A stretch of DNA of 9,055 nt. Source: 1XD8-76 sp051880335 (GTDB taxonomy: Bacteria; Bacillota; Clostridia; Lachnospirales; Lachnospiraceae). The translations under genes and the position numbers were made by a program. The stretch is taken from positions 1 through 9,055 of the forward strand of contig JBJENT010000201.1 of assembly GCA_051880335.1 (NCBI GenBank), in the 5' to 3' direction. Positions 1 to 6,815 of the stretch are shown piece after piece; the first letter of the stretch is position 1, and every line of letters begins with the position of its first letter. The notes under the pieces were generated by a model. That model worked only from the letters and a program-made list of their open reading frames with translations, was not told where the DNA came from and searched no databases.

Positions 1-130
1 CTACTCTCTTTTCTATGCAAATGTCTGTTTTTCGTTTTACTTTGCGCTTATTACATCTTACCATAAGAACACACATTCGTATATTGGAAATAATAACGAT
101 TTTTCCAGAACCGCATCGAAAAAGGAAATC

Positions 131-167
131 AAAAAAAGAAAACTCCCAAAAAGGAGCTTTCTTTTTG
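131..167 (-). terminator. Intrinsic terminator of the lipoprotein gene (possibly bidirectional)
   Basis: The inverted repeat pairs CTCC (143-146) with GGAG (153-156) around a CAAAAA loop. After one mismatch (A142/C157) the stem continues with AAA (139-141)/TTT (158-160), G138/C161 and an A-run/T-run. Read on the minus strand the hairpin is followed by a T-run (complement of 131-137). It begins 9 bases after the lipoprotein stop codon. The T-run at 162-166 on the plus strand means it could also stop plus-strand transcripts. Confidence 0.85.
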
Positions 168-175
168 AATATCAT

Positions 176-1300
176 TTATATAACCACAATGAATTTAATC
201 ACCGGTTTTGATGCATATGCATCCATCCTCTGCCGGAAACTTTCTGCGTCATTTTCCTCAACCTGAGTTTCAAGTGCTTCATCAAAGGATTTCTCAGAAC
301 GAAGGAATCCTACATAAGATGTTTTTCCATCCTCTGTAGATTCACAGATATAATCCTTTACCATAAGACCGGTTCCATCTTCCATCATGAAATAACTGCA
401 GTATTCCTGGGTCCCGGCTGTATATAGCACTTCCCCATCGCATGCCAGAGGATATGCTTTATCGCTGCTAAATACATTACCTACATTAGTGATTCCACGG
501 TCTGTTTTTCCATATACATAGCCATCCAAAGCTACTATGTTACCTTTTCCGTCATCGAAGGTTCCATCAGTAATAACCAGCAAATCTCCCTTTGCATCTT
601 TCAACTGAATCATAGCATAGGCTTCTCCAGGCTGAAGCAGGGATATGATTTCATCAAAGGATTCAAAACAGTCTTTTTCCACTCTTTCCTGCAGGAAATC
701 AGCAGGCATAAAACATTCCCCATCAGCATATGGATCTGGTCCCAAATAAACTTCCTGACCAACCGGCACAATATCAAACTCACCTAAGTCCGGAGCAGAA
801 GTCATCAAACTGTAGGTCACTCCGTTATATTCGTCATACCATAGAAGCACATCCACCATTTCTTCATCAGAAATATAGCGCATGGTGCTGCCCGGCGCCC
901 CAGCCATGTCTAAATCAGATTCCATGGTCCAGTCATAATTTGCTCCTGAAATATCAGTCAAACCTTCTGTCTTCTGCATCCTTGCTGTAAACTCCAAATC
1001 CATATAGGTAAACTGCATCTGTCCCATTTCATCTTCATGTAACATCTGATAAGACACATTGGTTGCATGAAATGGTGTCTGGAACACACATCCAAATACG
1101 CTCTCGATTTCCTCCGCAGAACAATCTTTCCAGGGATTGGCAATCTGTGCTGATTCCTGTTCTTTATCTGCTTTTTCGTCTTCCTTTGTCTCTTCCTGAG
1201 TCTCTCCCGAAACATCTGCAGGTTCCGCATTTTTTCCGCAAGCTATAAGCGACATAGAAAGAACACCTATAGCCAAAAATAGTGCCACATTTTTTCTCAT
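176..1300 (-). CDS. Predicted lipoprotein, two-part ectodomain, function unknown
   Basis: This 374-residue protein starts with a type II signal peptide: MRKN, a hydrophobic stretch (residues 5-20) and the lipobox L18-I19-A20-C21. It should therefore be lipidated at Cys21 and anchored on the outer face of the membrane. Residues 23-50 form a Glu/Lys-rich linker. From about residue 54 an 'NPWKDCSAEEIE' segment opens a domain of roughly 120 residues with a 'DISG' motif and a later 'YSLM'. I recall this pattern from secreted Lachnospiraceae lipoproteins of unknown role. The remaining part (about 180-360) is not one I recognise. The last ten residues are hydrophobic (VIKFIVVI end), which is unusual for an extracytoplasmic protein. 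The start is supported by GGAGGAG seven bases upstream of the ATG. It stands alone, with terminators on both sides, so a functional link to the thiolase unit is not implied. Confidence 0.85.
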   Translation of the reverse strand: MRKNVALFLAIGVLSMSLIACGKNAEPADVSGETQEETKEDEKADKEQESAQIANPWKDCSAEEIESVFGCVFQTPFHATNVSYQMLHEDEMGQMQFTYMDLEFTARMQKTEGLTDISGANYDWTMESDLDMAGAPGSTMRYISDEEMVDVLLWYDEYNGVTYSLMTSAPDLGEFDIVPVGQEVYLGPDPYADGECFMPADFLQERVEKDCFESFDEIISLLQPGEAYAMIQLKDAKGDLLVITDGTFDDGKGNIVALDGYVYGKTDRGITNVGNVFSSDKAYPLACDGEVLYTAGTQEYCSYFMMEDGTGLMVKDYICESTEDGKTSYVGFLRSEKSFDEALETQVEENDAESFRQRMDAYASKPVIKFIVVI

Positions 1301-1315
1301 AATTAGTCTCCTCCA

Positions 1316-1331
1316 TGCTCATTCATGAGCA
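1316..1331 (-). promoter_or_regulatory. Short hairpin/dyad next to the lipoprotein ribosome binding site
   Basis: TGCTCA (1316-1321) and TGAGCA (1326-1331) form a perfect 6-bp inverted repeat with a 4-base loop. It sits directly upstream of the GGAGGAG ribosome binding site (complement at 1308-1314). In the transcript it would form a small hairpin beside the ribosome binding site, or in DNA it could be an operator half-site pair. The role is inferred from position only. Confidence 0.45.
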
Positions 1332-1366
1332 AATATACAAACATAAACAGCTATCCATCCACTTGC

Positions 1367-1408
1367 ATAATACATATTCATTATAATAATCCAAAACCAT
1401 TTATTCCA
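1367..1408 (-). promoter_or_regulatory. Candidate sigma-A promoters for the lipoprotein gene
   Basis: Two overlapping candidates are visible on the minus strand. One has a perfect TATAAT -10 (1380-1385) with a weak TGGAAT -35 (1403-1408) and a 17-base spacer. The other has TATTAT (1367-1372) with TTGGAT (1389-1394) and a 16-base spacer. Either would give a leader of about 65-80 bases ending at the ATG. The region is strongly AT-rich, so -10-like matches are expected by chance. The preceding terminator does mean that the lipoprotein gene needs its own promoter. Confidence 0.5.
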
Positions 1409-1442
1409 TTAAAATTCTCTTAAATTCTATTAAGAATAGGAG

Positions 1443-1482
1443 AAAAAACATGCTTCAAACATAGAAAAATGTCTGAAGCATG
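1443..1482 (-). terminator. Intrinsic terminator at the end of the hydro-lyase/thiolase unit
   Basis: CATGCTTCA (1449-1457) pairs perfectly with TGAAGCATG (1474-1482). After one mismatch the stem continues with ACAT (1459-1462)/ATGT (1469-1472). On the minus strand the stem is followed by six T (complement of 1443-1448). It starts 13 bases after the thiolase TAG. The plus strand has no T-run after the stem, so it is directional. Confidence 0.93.
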
Positions 1483-1495
1483 CATCATTCACGTC

Positions 1496-2683
1496 CTATT
1501 CGTATTTCTCAACAATAGCAGCTGCACCCATACCGCCGCCTACACACAATGTTGCAAGACCTTTCTTTGCATCCGGTCTCTTAGCCATTTCATGAAGCAG
1601 TGTAACCAGGATTCTGGTACCGGAACATCCTACCGGATGACCAAGGGCAATGGCACCACCATTTACATTCAGCTTGCTTAAGTCAAAGCCAAGATCATGA
1701 CCTACAGCAACAGACTGTGCTGCAAAAGCTTCATTTGCTTCAATCAGATCAAAATCTTCAATCTTATAACCGGTTTTAGCCATTACCTTACGTGTTGCAG
1801 CAACCGGTCCAATACCCATGATACGTGGTTCCACACCTGCAAGTTCGCCACCAATCCATGTAGCCATTGGTTTTACGCCAAGTTCTTTCGCTTTTTCTTC
1901 ACTCATAACAATGATAGCTGCTGCTGCATCATTAATACCGGAAGAGTTGGCTGCTGTAACCATACCATCCGGTTTAAATGCCGGACGAAGACCACTAATG
2001 TTTTCTTTTGTAACACCTTTTCTTGGACCTTCATCTGTATCAAAAATAAAGGTTTCTTTTTTCTTCTTTACTTCAACCGGTACGATTTCATCTTTGAATT
2101 TGCCTTCTGCAATGGCTTTTTCAGCTTTCTGCTGGCTCCATGCTGCGAACTCATCCAGCTGCTCTCTGGTCAGTCCCCACTGTTCACAAATATTTTCAGC
2201 AGTAATACCCATATGGTATCCACCAAAAGCATCTGTTAAAGCATCACGAAGAAGTGCATCATCCATCTTTGCTGCACCCATACGATAGCCAAAACGAGCA
2301 TCATATAATAAATATGGTGCTTTAGACATATTTTCCATACCGCCTGCAACGATAATGTCTGCATCACCGGAAGCAATCAGTTTTGCTGCCAGATTCACAC
2401 AGTGCAGACCGGAACCGCAGAGTACGTTGATGGTGGTTGCCGGTACTTCAACCGGAATCCCTGCATTGACTGCTGCCTGACGTGCCGGGTTCTGTCCCAG
2501 ACCTGCCTGAATAACACAGCCCATATACACTTCGTCAACCTGTTCCGGTTTTACACCTGCTCTTTTCATTGCTTCCTTCACAACAATAGTAGCGATATCA
2601 GGAGCGGGCATATTGCTTAAAGCTCCTCCCATGGTACCGATTGCTGTACGACATGCACCTGCTAAAACTACTTTTCTGCTCAT
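1496..2683 (-). CDS. Acetyl-CoA C-acetyltransferase (thiolase)
   Basis: This full-length 395-residue thiolase (family norm about 390-395) condenses two acetyl-CoA to acetoacetyl-CoA, or runs the reverse thiolytic cleavage, in the cytosol. The catalytic set is complete: nucleophile Cys89 in NVLCGSG, the NEAFA motif with Asn317, His349 in GGAIALGHP and the second Cys380 in CVGGGMG. Met289 in 'RIMGIGP' matches the Met that marks short-chain biosynthetic thiolases such as the Zoogloea enzyme. Small departures are GHPVGCSG (Cys353 where Ala is usual) and 'TAANSSG' for the common 'TAGNASG'. The start at MSRKVV is set by AGGA seven bases upstream; an ATG five bases further upstream is out of frame and stops after two codons. 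It is the last gene of the unit, 116 bases after the transporter, and is followed by a terminator. A related 3-ketoacyl-CoA specificity, as in degradation of a longer acid, remains possible. Confidence 0.95.
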   Translation of the reverse strand: MSRKVVLAGACRTAIGTMGGALSNMPAPDIATIVVKEAMKRAGVKPEQVDEVYMGCVIQAGLGQNPARQAAVNAGIPVEVPATTINVLCGSGLHCVNLAAKLIASGDADIIVAGGMENMSKAPYLLYDARFGYRMGAAKMDDALLRDALTDAFGGYHMGITAENICEQWGLTREQLDEFAAWSQQKAEKAIAEGKFKDEIVPVEVKKKKETFIFDTDEGPRKGVTKENISGLRPAFKPDGMVTAANSSGINDAAAAIIVMSEEKAKELGVKPMATWIGGELAGVEPRIMGIGPVAATRKVMAKTGYKIEDFDLIEANEAFAAQSVAVGHDLGFDLSKLNVNGGAIALGHPVGCSGTRILVTLLHEMAKRPDAKKGLATLCVGGGMGAAAIVEKYE

Positions 2684-2705
2684 TTCATTTTCCTTCTTTC
2701 TTTTT

Positions 2706-2834
2706 ATAATACTCCGGTTTCTCTACCGGTAATTATCATGATCCCTGAAAGCCTTTACCCTGCAATTATCATAATACCTTAGACCTTTTCCTGCAATTAT
2801 CATAATACTCCGGCCACAATACCGGTAATGATCA
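2706..2834. repeat. Degenerate duplications of the transporter gene 3' end
   Basis: A 33-base block at 2706-2738 matches 2802-2834, the end of the transporter gene, at 27 of 33 positions: ATAATACTCCGG, seven variable bases, then ACCGGTAAT. The offset is 96 bases (32 codons), so the outer copy is in the transporter frame and would read IITG-RET-GVL-stop against the real IITG-IVA-GVL-stop. Between them a 19-base unit CCTGCAATTATCATAATAC occurs exactly twice (2759-2777 and 2790-2808). The core AATTATCATxAT thus appears three times, at 2731, 2764 and 2795. Copy A also forms a hairpin: CCGGT (2714-2718)/ACCGG (2725-2729), extended by ATAAT/ATTAT. No T-run follows it in the direction of transcription, so it is not a normal terminator. 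Confidence 0.85.
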
Positions 2835-3651
2835 CTGCTGCACATACCAGCTTATATCCAATATTCTTTTCTTTGAATATCAGTTTTCCACCCAGTATGG
2901 TCACAATACAGCCGGACTGCTTGATCAAGGTCATAACGGTAATTCGGCTATCCGGATAACCATTGGCCAAAAAGAGTGCCTTATCTGCTACCACAAACAA
3001 AATACTCAGAATCCAAATCCAGTAATTCTTTAAACTTTTCACCCAGTTGATATGTACTTTGAAAACCAGACAGTATCCCAAATACAGAAGCAGCATAAAA
3101 AGCATATACCAGAACTGAAGCTGAGAACTGTTCATCTGCTTCATCAGAATCTTATCCAGGAAACCCGAAATGGCATTTAAGATGCAGGATAAAAAGGCAC
3201 AAACCACCAAAACAGGCTGCGCATTTTCGCTACTCCCACTTTTACCAAAGGGTTTAAATTTCAGCATCAGAAGTCCTGTACAAACCAGAATAAGTCCAAT
3301 CACCTGGGTGATTTTTAATACTTCACCTAATACAAAAACACCCAGTAATGTGGCAAATAGTACTCTGGAAAGATCCAGTATTCCATAAAGGCTTACCGGC
3401 ATTTTTTTCAGTGCATGAAAGCTGAATATCCAGGCTGAAAAGACAGCCAAAGATTTCATAAAAATATACACGTATTGAATCGGCACTAATCCACCTGCAT
3501 TTTTTGCCTGTGGAATCACCATTACAAAACCAATCAGTGTGTACATCACCAGTACTTCCATCACATCAGAAATACCCAGTGCCTTTTTCTTTACAATCTC
3601 ACGAAGTCCCTTAAATACTCCATATAATAACGTTAACAGTACCCAGATCAA
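2800..3651 (-). CDS. EamA/DMT-superfamily transporter, TTG start
   Basis: This 283-residue, very hydrophobic protein has the two-half layout of drug/metabolite transporters. The first half (about 2-130) and second half (about 147-283) each hold roughly five membrane helices, separated by a short polar linker 'KPFGKSGSSENAQ' (133-145). DMT proteins move small metabolites such as amino acids, sugars or organic acids across the inner membrane; the substrate cannot be read from sequence. Translation appears to start at TTG (complement of 3649-3651): AGAGG lies eight bases upstream, no in-frame ATG is near, and starting at the next Met (residue 31) would remove the first helix. It begins only 12 bases after large subunit A, so it is almost certainly co-transcribed with it and may export or import the hydro-lyase substrate or product. 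The stop is TGA followed by in-frame TAA, just where the downstream duplicated repeats begin. Confidence 0.88.
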   Translation of the reverse strand: MIWVLLTLLYGVFKGLREIVKKKALGISDVMEVLVMYTLIGFVMVIPQAKNAGGLVPIQYVYIFMKSLAVFSAWIFSFHALKKMPVSLYGILDLSRVLFATLLGVFVLGEVLKITQVIGLILVCTGLLMLKFKPFGKSGSSENAQPVLVVCAFLSCILNAISGFLDKILMKQMNSSQLQFWYMLFMLLLYLGYCLVFKVHINWVKSLKNYWIWILSILFVVADKALFLANGYPDSRITVMTLIKQSGCIVTILGGKLIFKEKNIGYKLVCAAVIITGIVAGVL

Positions 3652-3663
3652 ATAAAAATCCTC

Positions 3664-4911
3664 TTATCCTTCATATGCTGTAATCACACCTGTCACTGCC
3701 GATGCAGCAGCAGTTGCCGGAGAAGCAAGGTAAATTTCTACTTTTGAAGTACCCATACGTCCCAGGAAGTTCCTGTTATTGGTTGCCAGTACTCTTTCTC
3801 CGTCCGTCAGAATACCACAGGCTCTACCACAACACAAGCCACATCCGGGCTGTGTCACAATAGCACCTGCTTTCACAAAGGTTTCAATATATCCGGCAGC
3901 AATGGCTTCTCTGAAAATGCTTCTGCTGGCTGGGGTAATAATCAGTTTCACATAAGGAGCCACCTGTTTTCCTTCCAGAATCTTTGCAGCCACTGCCAGA
4001 TCTTCCAGACGTCCATTGGTACAGGACCCTATAAATACCTGATCCAGTTTTGTTCCCGCCTGGCTTTCCACACTCTTAATATTATCCACCTGGGAAGGGC
4101 ATGCCAGTACCGGAACCAGATCTTCAGCCTGATACTCCATTACTTTACAGTAAGCTGCATCTTCATCTGCATAGAGCCAGTCGATATCTTCTTTTTTTAC
4201 TTTCGAAAACTCACAGGTCTTTTCATCCGGTGCAAAAAGTGCTGCTTTGGCACCAGCTTCGATAGCCATATTGGACATGGTCATACGGGAAGATACACTC
4301 ATTTCATCAATGGTGGAGCCGGAAAATTCCAGTACTTTATAGGTTGCGCCATCTGCCCGTAAATCCCCAATCAGTCGCAGAATGATGTCTTTGGAAAGAA
4401 CGCCCTTTGGCATTTTTCCATTTACCACTACTTTAATGGTTTCCGGAACTCTTACCCACATTTCACCGGTTCCCAAAATGGATGCCATTTCTGTATAACC
4501 AATACCGGATGAAAAGCACCCTACGCAGCCATAGGTGGTTGTATGGGAATCTGTTCCGAATACAATATTTCCCGGTTTTGCATATCCCATTTCCGGCATC
4601 AGCTGGTGGCAGATACCATCTGCTCTGTGAAAATGTGTCAGACCCTGTTCCTTTACAAAAGCATCCCCAATCTGAAAATGACGTACATCTTCTACTGCAC
4701 TGGTGGGTACCAGATGGTCATAGATCAGAACCACTTTATCCGGATCCCATACTTTGGAAAATCCCATTTCTTTAAATTTATCTACTACAAAAGGAATAAA
4801 AATATCATGAATCATGACACGGTCTACAGAAACTGTTTTAATCTGTCCCGGAAGGACATTTTCTGAGCCCGTATTCTTCATGATAATCTTTTCAATCAAT
4901 GTATGTCCCAT
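3664..4911 (-). CDS. Aconitase-family hydro-lyase large subunit A (3-isopropylmalate/homoaconitate/dimethylmalate dehydratase type)
   Basis: This 415-residue catalytic large subunit of a two-subunit [4Fe-4S] dehydratase/isomerase moves water on a hydroxy-di- or tricarboxylate. Its length fits the archaeal-type LeuC/HacA/DmdA group (about 415-425), not the roughly 465-residue E. coli LeuC. Visible motifs are 'GTDSHTTTYG' (119-128), 'GSCTNGR' with cluster Cys297, 'PGCGLC' with Cys357 and Cys360, and 'NNRNFLGRMG' (378-387). Extra cysteines, Cys361 and Cys365, follow the cluster pair. The C-terminal 'YLASPATAAASAVTG' is as in 2,3-dimethylmalate dehydratase and homoaconitase relatives. Start: GGAG eight bases upstream of the ATG; an earlier ATG that overlaps this site is out of frame. 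It follows its small subunit by 20 bases and precedes the transporter by 12. The pair should act as a heterodimer in the cytosol and, as a cluster enzyme, be oxygen sensitive. The substrate is unresolved; a leucine-pathway role is the default but not supported by neighbours. Confidence 0.9.
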   Translation of the reverse strand: MGHTLIEKIIMKNTGSENVLPGQIKTVSVDRVMIHDIFIPFVVDKFKEMGFSKVWDPDKVVLIYDHLVPTSAVEDVRHFQIGDAFVKEQGLTHFHRADGICHQLMPEMGYAKPGNIVFGTDSHTTTYGCVGCFSSGIGYTEMASILGTGEMWVRVPETIKVVVNGKMPKGVLSKDIILRLIGDLRADGATYKVLEFSGSTIDEMSVSSRMTMSNMAIEAGAKAALFAPDEKTCEFSKVKKEDIDWLYADEDAAYCKVMEYQAEDLVPVLACPSQVDNIKSVESQAGTKLDQVFIGSCTNGRLEDLAVAAKILEGKQVAPYVKLIITPASRSIFREAIAAGYIETFVKAGAIVTQPGCGLCCGRACGILTDGERVLATNNRNFLGRMGTSKVEIYLASPATAAASAVTGVITAYEG

Positions 4912-4931
4912 TCTTTTTTCTCCATTACTTC

Positions 4932-5423
4932 TTATATTAGTCCGTTCCGTTTCTGCATGGCCTTTACCAGCCCGCCTGCATTTAAGATATCCATCAGATT
5001 ATCCGGCAGCGGCTGGATAGGATAATCCTTTCCACCAGCAGTAATCTTTTCATTCATAATGACTTCAATTTCATCACCCTCTGTGATGTGGTCATAAAGA
5101 TCCGGATTCTCAATCAGCAATAAACCGTTGTTAATGGAGTTACGGAAGAAAATTCTGGCAAAGGATTTGGCAATGACACAGCGGATTCCCAAATGCTTTA
5201 CGATTTCCGGTGCCTGTTCTCTGGAAGAACCACAGCCAAAATTCTTTCCTGCCACAATAATATCCCCTTCCTGTATTTGTCCGGCAAGCTCCGGGCGAAG
5301 CGGGGAAAATGCATATTTTTTCATATCATCAACGGTTGGCAGTGCCAGGTACTCTGTTGGAATAATGATATCGGTATCGATATCATCTCCAAGTACCCAC
5401 ACTTTTCCTGTAAACTTTTCCAT
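4932..5423 (-). CDS. Aconitase-family hydro-lyase small subunit A (swivel domain)
   Basis: This 163-residue small subunit (family about 160-170) closes over the active site of large subunit A and supplies substrate-contacting residues. It shows 'DDIDTDIIIP' (13-22), the specificity loop 'EYLALP' (24-29), 'GDIIVAGKNFGCGSSREQAP' (53-72), which includes the conserved Gly-Ser-Ser-Arg active-site segment, and 'IAKSFARIFFRNSINNG' (84-100). The loop is YLAL, whereas archaeal homoaconitase has YLRT and ordinary LeuD of this type continues 'YLNTSDP', so the side-chain pocket probably differs. 'RNSINNG' departs from the usual 'RNAINIG'. The start is supported by AGAGG six bases upstream of the ATG. A 137-base gap with a promoter candidate separates it from the preceding hydro-lyase pair; its large subunit follows after 20 bases. 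Confidence 0.9.
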   Translation of the reverse strand: MEKFTGKVWVLGDDIDTDIIIPTEYLALPTVDDMKKYAFSPLRPELAGQIQEGDIIVAGKNFGCGSSREQAPEIVKHLGIRCVIAKSFARIFFRNSINNGLLLIENPDLYDHITEGDEIEVIMNEKITAGGKDYPIQPLPDNLMDILNAGGLVKAMQKRNGLI

Positions 5424-5454
5424 GTTGTACCTCTTTCTATCTATTGTTTTCTTC

Positions 5455-5482
5455 CATATATATGCTATTCCTGTCGTGGCAA
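5455..5482 (-). promoter_or_regulatory. Candidate internal promoter before hydro-lyase pair A
   Basis: On the minus strand TTGCCA (complement of 5477-5482, five of six matches to TTGACA) is followed after 16 bases by TATATG (complement of 5455-5460, four of six to TATAAT). This would give a leader of about 25 bases for small subunit A. It lies in the 137-base gap between the two pairs. I see no terminator in the gap, so readthrough from pair B is also likely. Confidence 0.4.
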
Positions 5483-5560
5483 ACTGTCATAGGCCTGCTA
5501 CTACTTTCACACATACATGGTTCTTTTTCCCATATCTATACAATTGATATCAGCCTATTT

Positions 5561-6814
5561 CTAGGATAGCTGCTCCGGCCCTACGATTTTACCTGCTACA
5601 GCCGATGCTGCCACAGTAGCTGCAGATCCCAGATATACTTTGGAATCCTTGTGCCCTGCCCGGCCTTTGAAGTTACGGGTACCCGTGGAAATCAGTACTT
5701 CGCCTTCCCCGATAACACCCTGGCAGCTTCCCCAGCATACAGAACAGTTGGCATTCATCATCATGGCTCCGGATTCCAGGAAAATATCAACCAATCCTTC
5801 CTGCAAAGCCTGCAAATATACAGCATTGGATGCCGGTGCAATCAGGAATCGAACATCCGGATGAACCTTTCTTCCCTTTAAGATGGCTGCTGCCACACGA
5901 AGGTCATCGATACGTCCATTGTTACAGGAACCTAAGAATGCCTCATCGATTTTTACATCACCCACCTGGGATAATGGCTTAATGTTATCTACAAAATCCG
6001 GTTCTGCAACAACCGGCTCAATTTTAGAAAGGTCATAGTGATATACCTTCTGGAACTTGGCATCCGGATCGCTGGCAAACAGATTGTCATAGCTTCTGCC
6101 ATGCTCTTTCATGAATTCCACTACTTTTTCATCGGGCTCAACGATCCCTGTCTTTGCTCCGGCTTCTACTGCCAGATTACAAAGTACAAAACGGTCATTT
6201 ACGCTCAGATTGTGGGCACCTTCTCCGGCAAATTCCATGATTTTGTAGTTTGCACCATTGGCACCGATATCACCAATGATGGTCAGAATCAAATCACGGG
6301 GATATACGCCCGGGCGAAGTTTTCCGGTCAATTCAAAACGAATAGTTTCCGGAACCAGTACCCAGGAAGTTCCGGTAACCATGGCATATAGGAAATCTGT
6401 GCAACCAATACCTGTTCCGAATGCGCCCAGTGCACCATAAGAACAGGTGTGGGAATCCGCACCCATAATAAACTGTCCGGGCTCCACAAAATCCTCTACC
6501 ATAATCTGATGGCAGACACCTTTTCCCTCGTAAAACTTAATACTATTTTCTTTTGCGAATTCACGCATTTTCTTATGCGCTGCTGCTGTTTTTGGATTTT
6601 CTGCAGGAATATTGTGGTCAATAATGAAAACCAGTTTATCCTTATCTGCAATTCTTGGATTTTTCAATTTCGTGTTATACATATCGATGGTCAAATGTGT
6701 GGTGCCATCGTTACTCATCAAATAATCTACATTTACAGTATGTATATCCCCCGGTTTTACCTCCGGAACGCCAGCAGCTCTGGCAATAATTTTTTCACCT
6801 AATGTCATCCCCAT
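5561..6814 (-). CDS. Aconitase-family hydro-lyase large subunit B, divergent active-site motifs
   Basis: This 417-residue large subunit is paralogous to the one at 3664-4911. It keeps 'GADSHTCSYG' (118-127), 'GSCNNGR' with Cys297, and the cluster pair Cys357/Cys360 at the same residue numbers, so an intact [4Fe-4S] cluster is expected. Several usually conserved positions differ: the cluster pair sits in 'NANCSVCWG' rather than 'PGCGxC', 'APASNAVY' replaces 'PASR', and 'GTRNFKGRAG' replaces 'NRNFKGRMG'. These surround the substrate in this fold, which points to a different substrate from subunit A or from IPMI. The start Met is preceded by AAGGAGG embedded in the last codons of small subunit B (the NKEEN end), and one base separates that stop from this ATG, so the two are translationally coupled. 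Known family activities are 3-isopropylmalate, homoaconitate, citraconate/methylmalate and 2,3-dimethylmalate dehydration; I cannot choose among them. Confidence 0.88.
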   Translation of the reverse strand: MGMTLGEKIIARAAGVPEVKPGDIHTVNVDYLMSNDGTTHLTIDMYNTKLKNPRIADKDKLVFIIDHNIPAENPKTAAAHKKMREFAKENSIKFYEGKGVCHQIMVEDFVEPGQFIMGADSHTCSYGALGAFGTGIGCTDFLYAMVTGTSWVLVPETIRFELTGKLRPGVYPRDLILTIIGDIGANGANYKIMEFAGEGAHNLSVNDRFVLCNLAVEAGAKTGIVEPDEKVVEFMKEHGRSYDNLFASDPDAKFQKVYHYDLSKIEPVVAEPDFVDNIKPLSQVGDVKIDEAFLGSCNNGRIDDLRVAAAILKGRKVHPDVRFLIAPASNAVYLQALQEGLVDIFLESGAMMMNANCSVCWGSCQGVIGEGEVLISTGTRNFKGRAGHKDSKVYLGSAATVAASAVAGKIVGPEQLS

Positions 6815-6815
6815 A

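Noticed and set aside
1..130. Promoter for a gene beyond the left edge
   Set aside because: The stretch is AT-rich with several -10-like strings on the minus strand, but no convincing -35/-10 pair, and the downstream gene is outside the window.
1697..2288. Long plus-strand open frames opposite the thiolase gene
   Set aside because: They are antisense shadows of a strongly conserved enzyme; their translations have no recognisable motifs and no supporting ribosome binding sites were seen.
2706..2736. Intrinsic terminator after the transporter gene
   Set aside because: The hairpin exists, but on the transcribed strand it is followed by A-rich sequence, not a T-run.
5424..5560. Small gene or regulatory RNA in the gap between the hydro-lyase pairs
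   Set aside because: No open frame with a ribosome binding site and no stable hairpin was found; only a promoter candidate could be supported.
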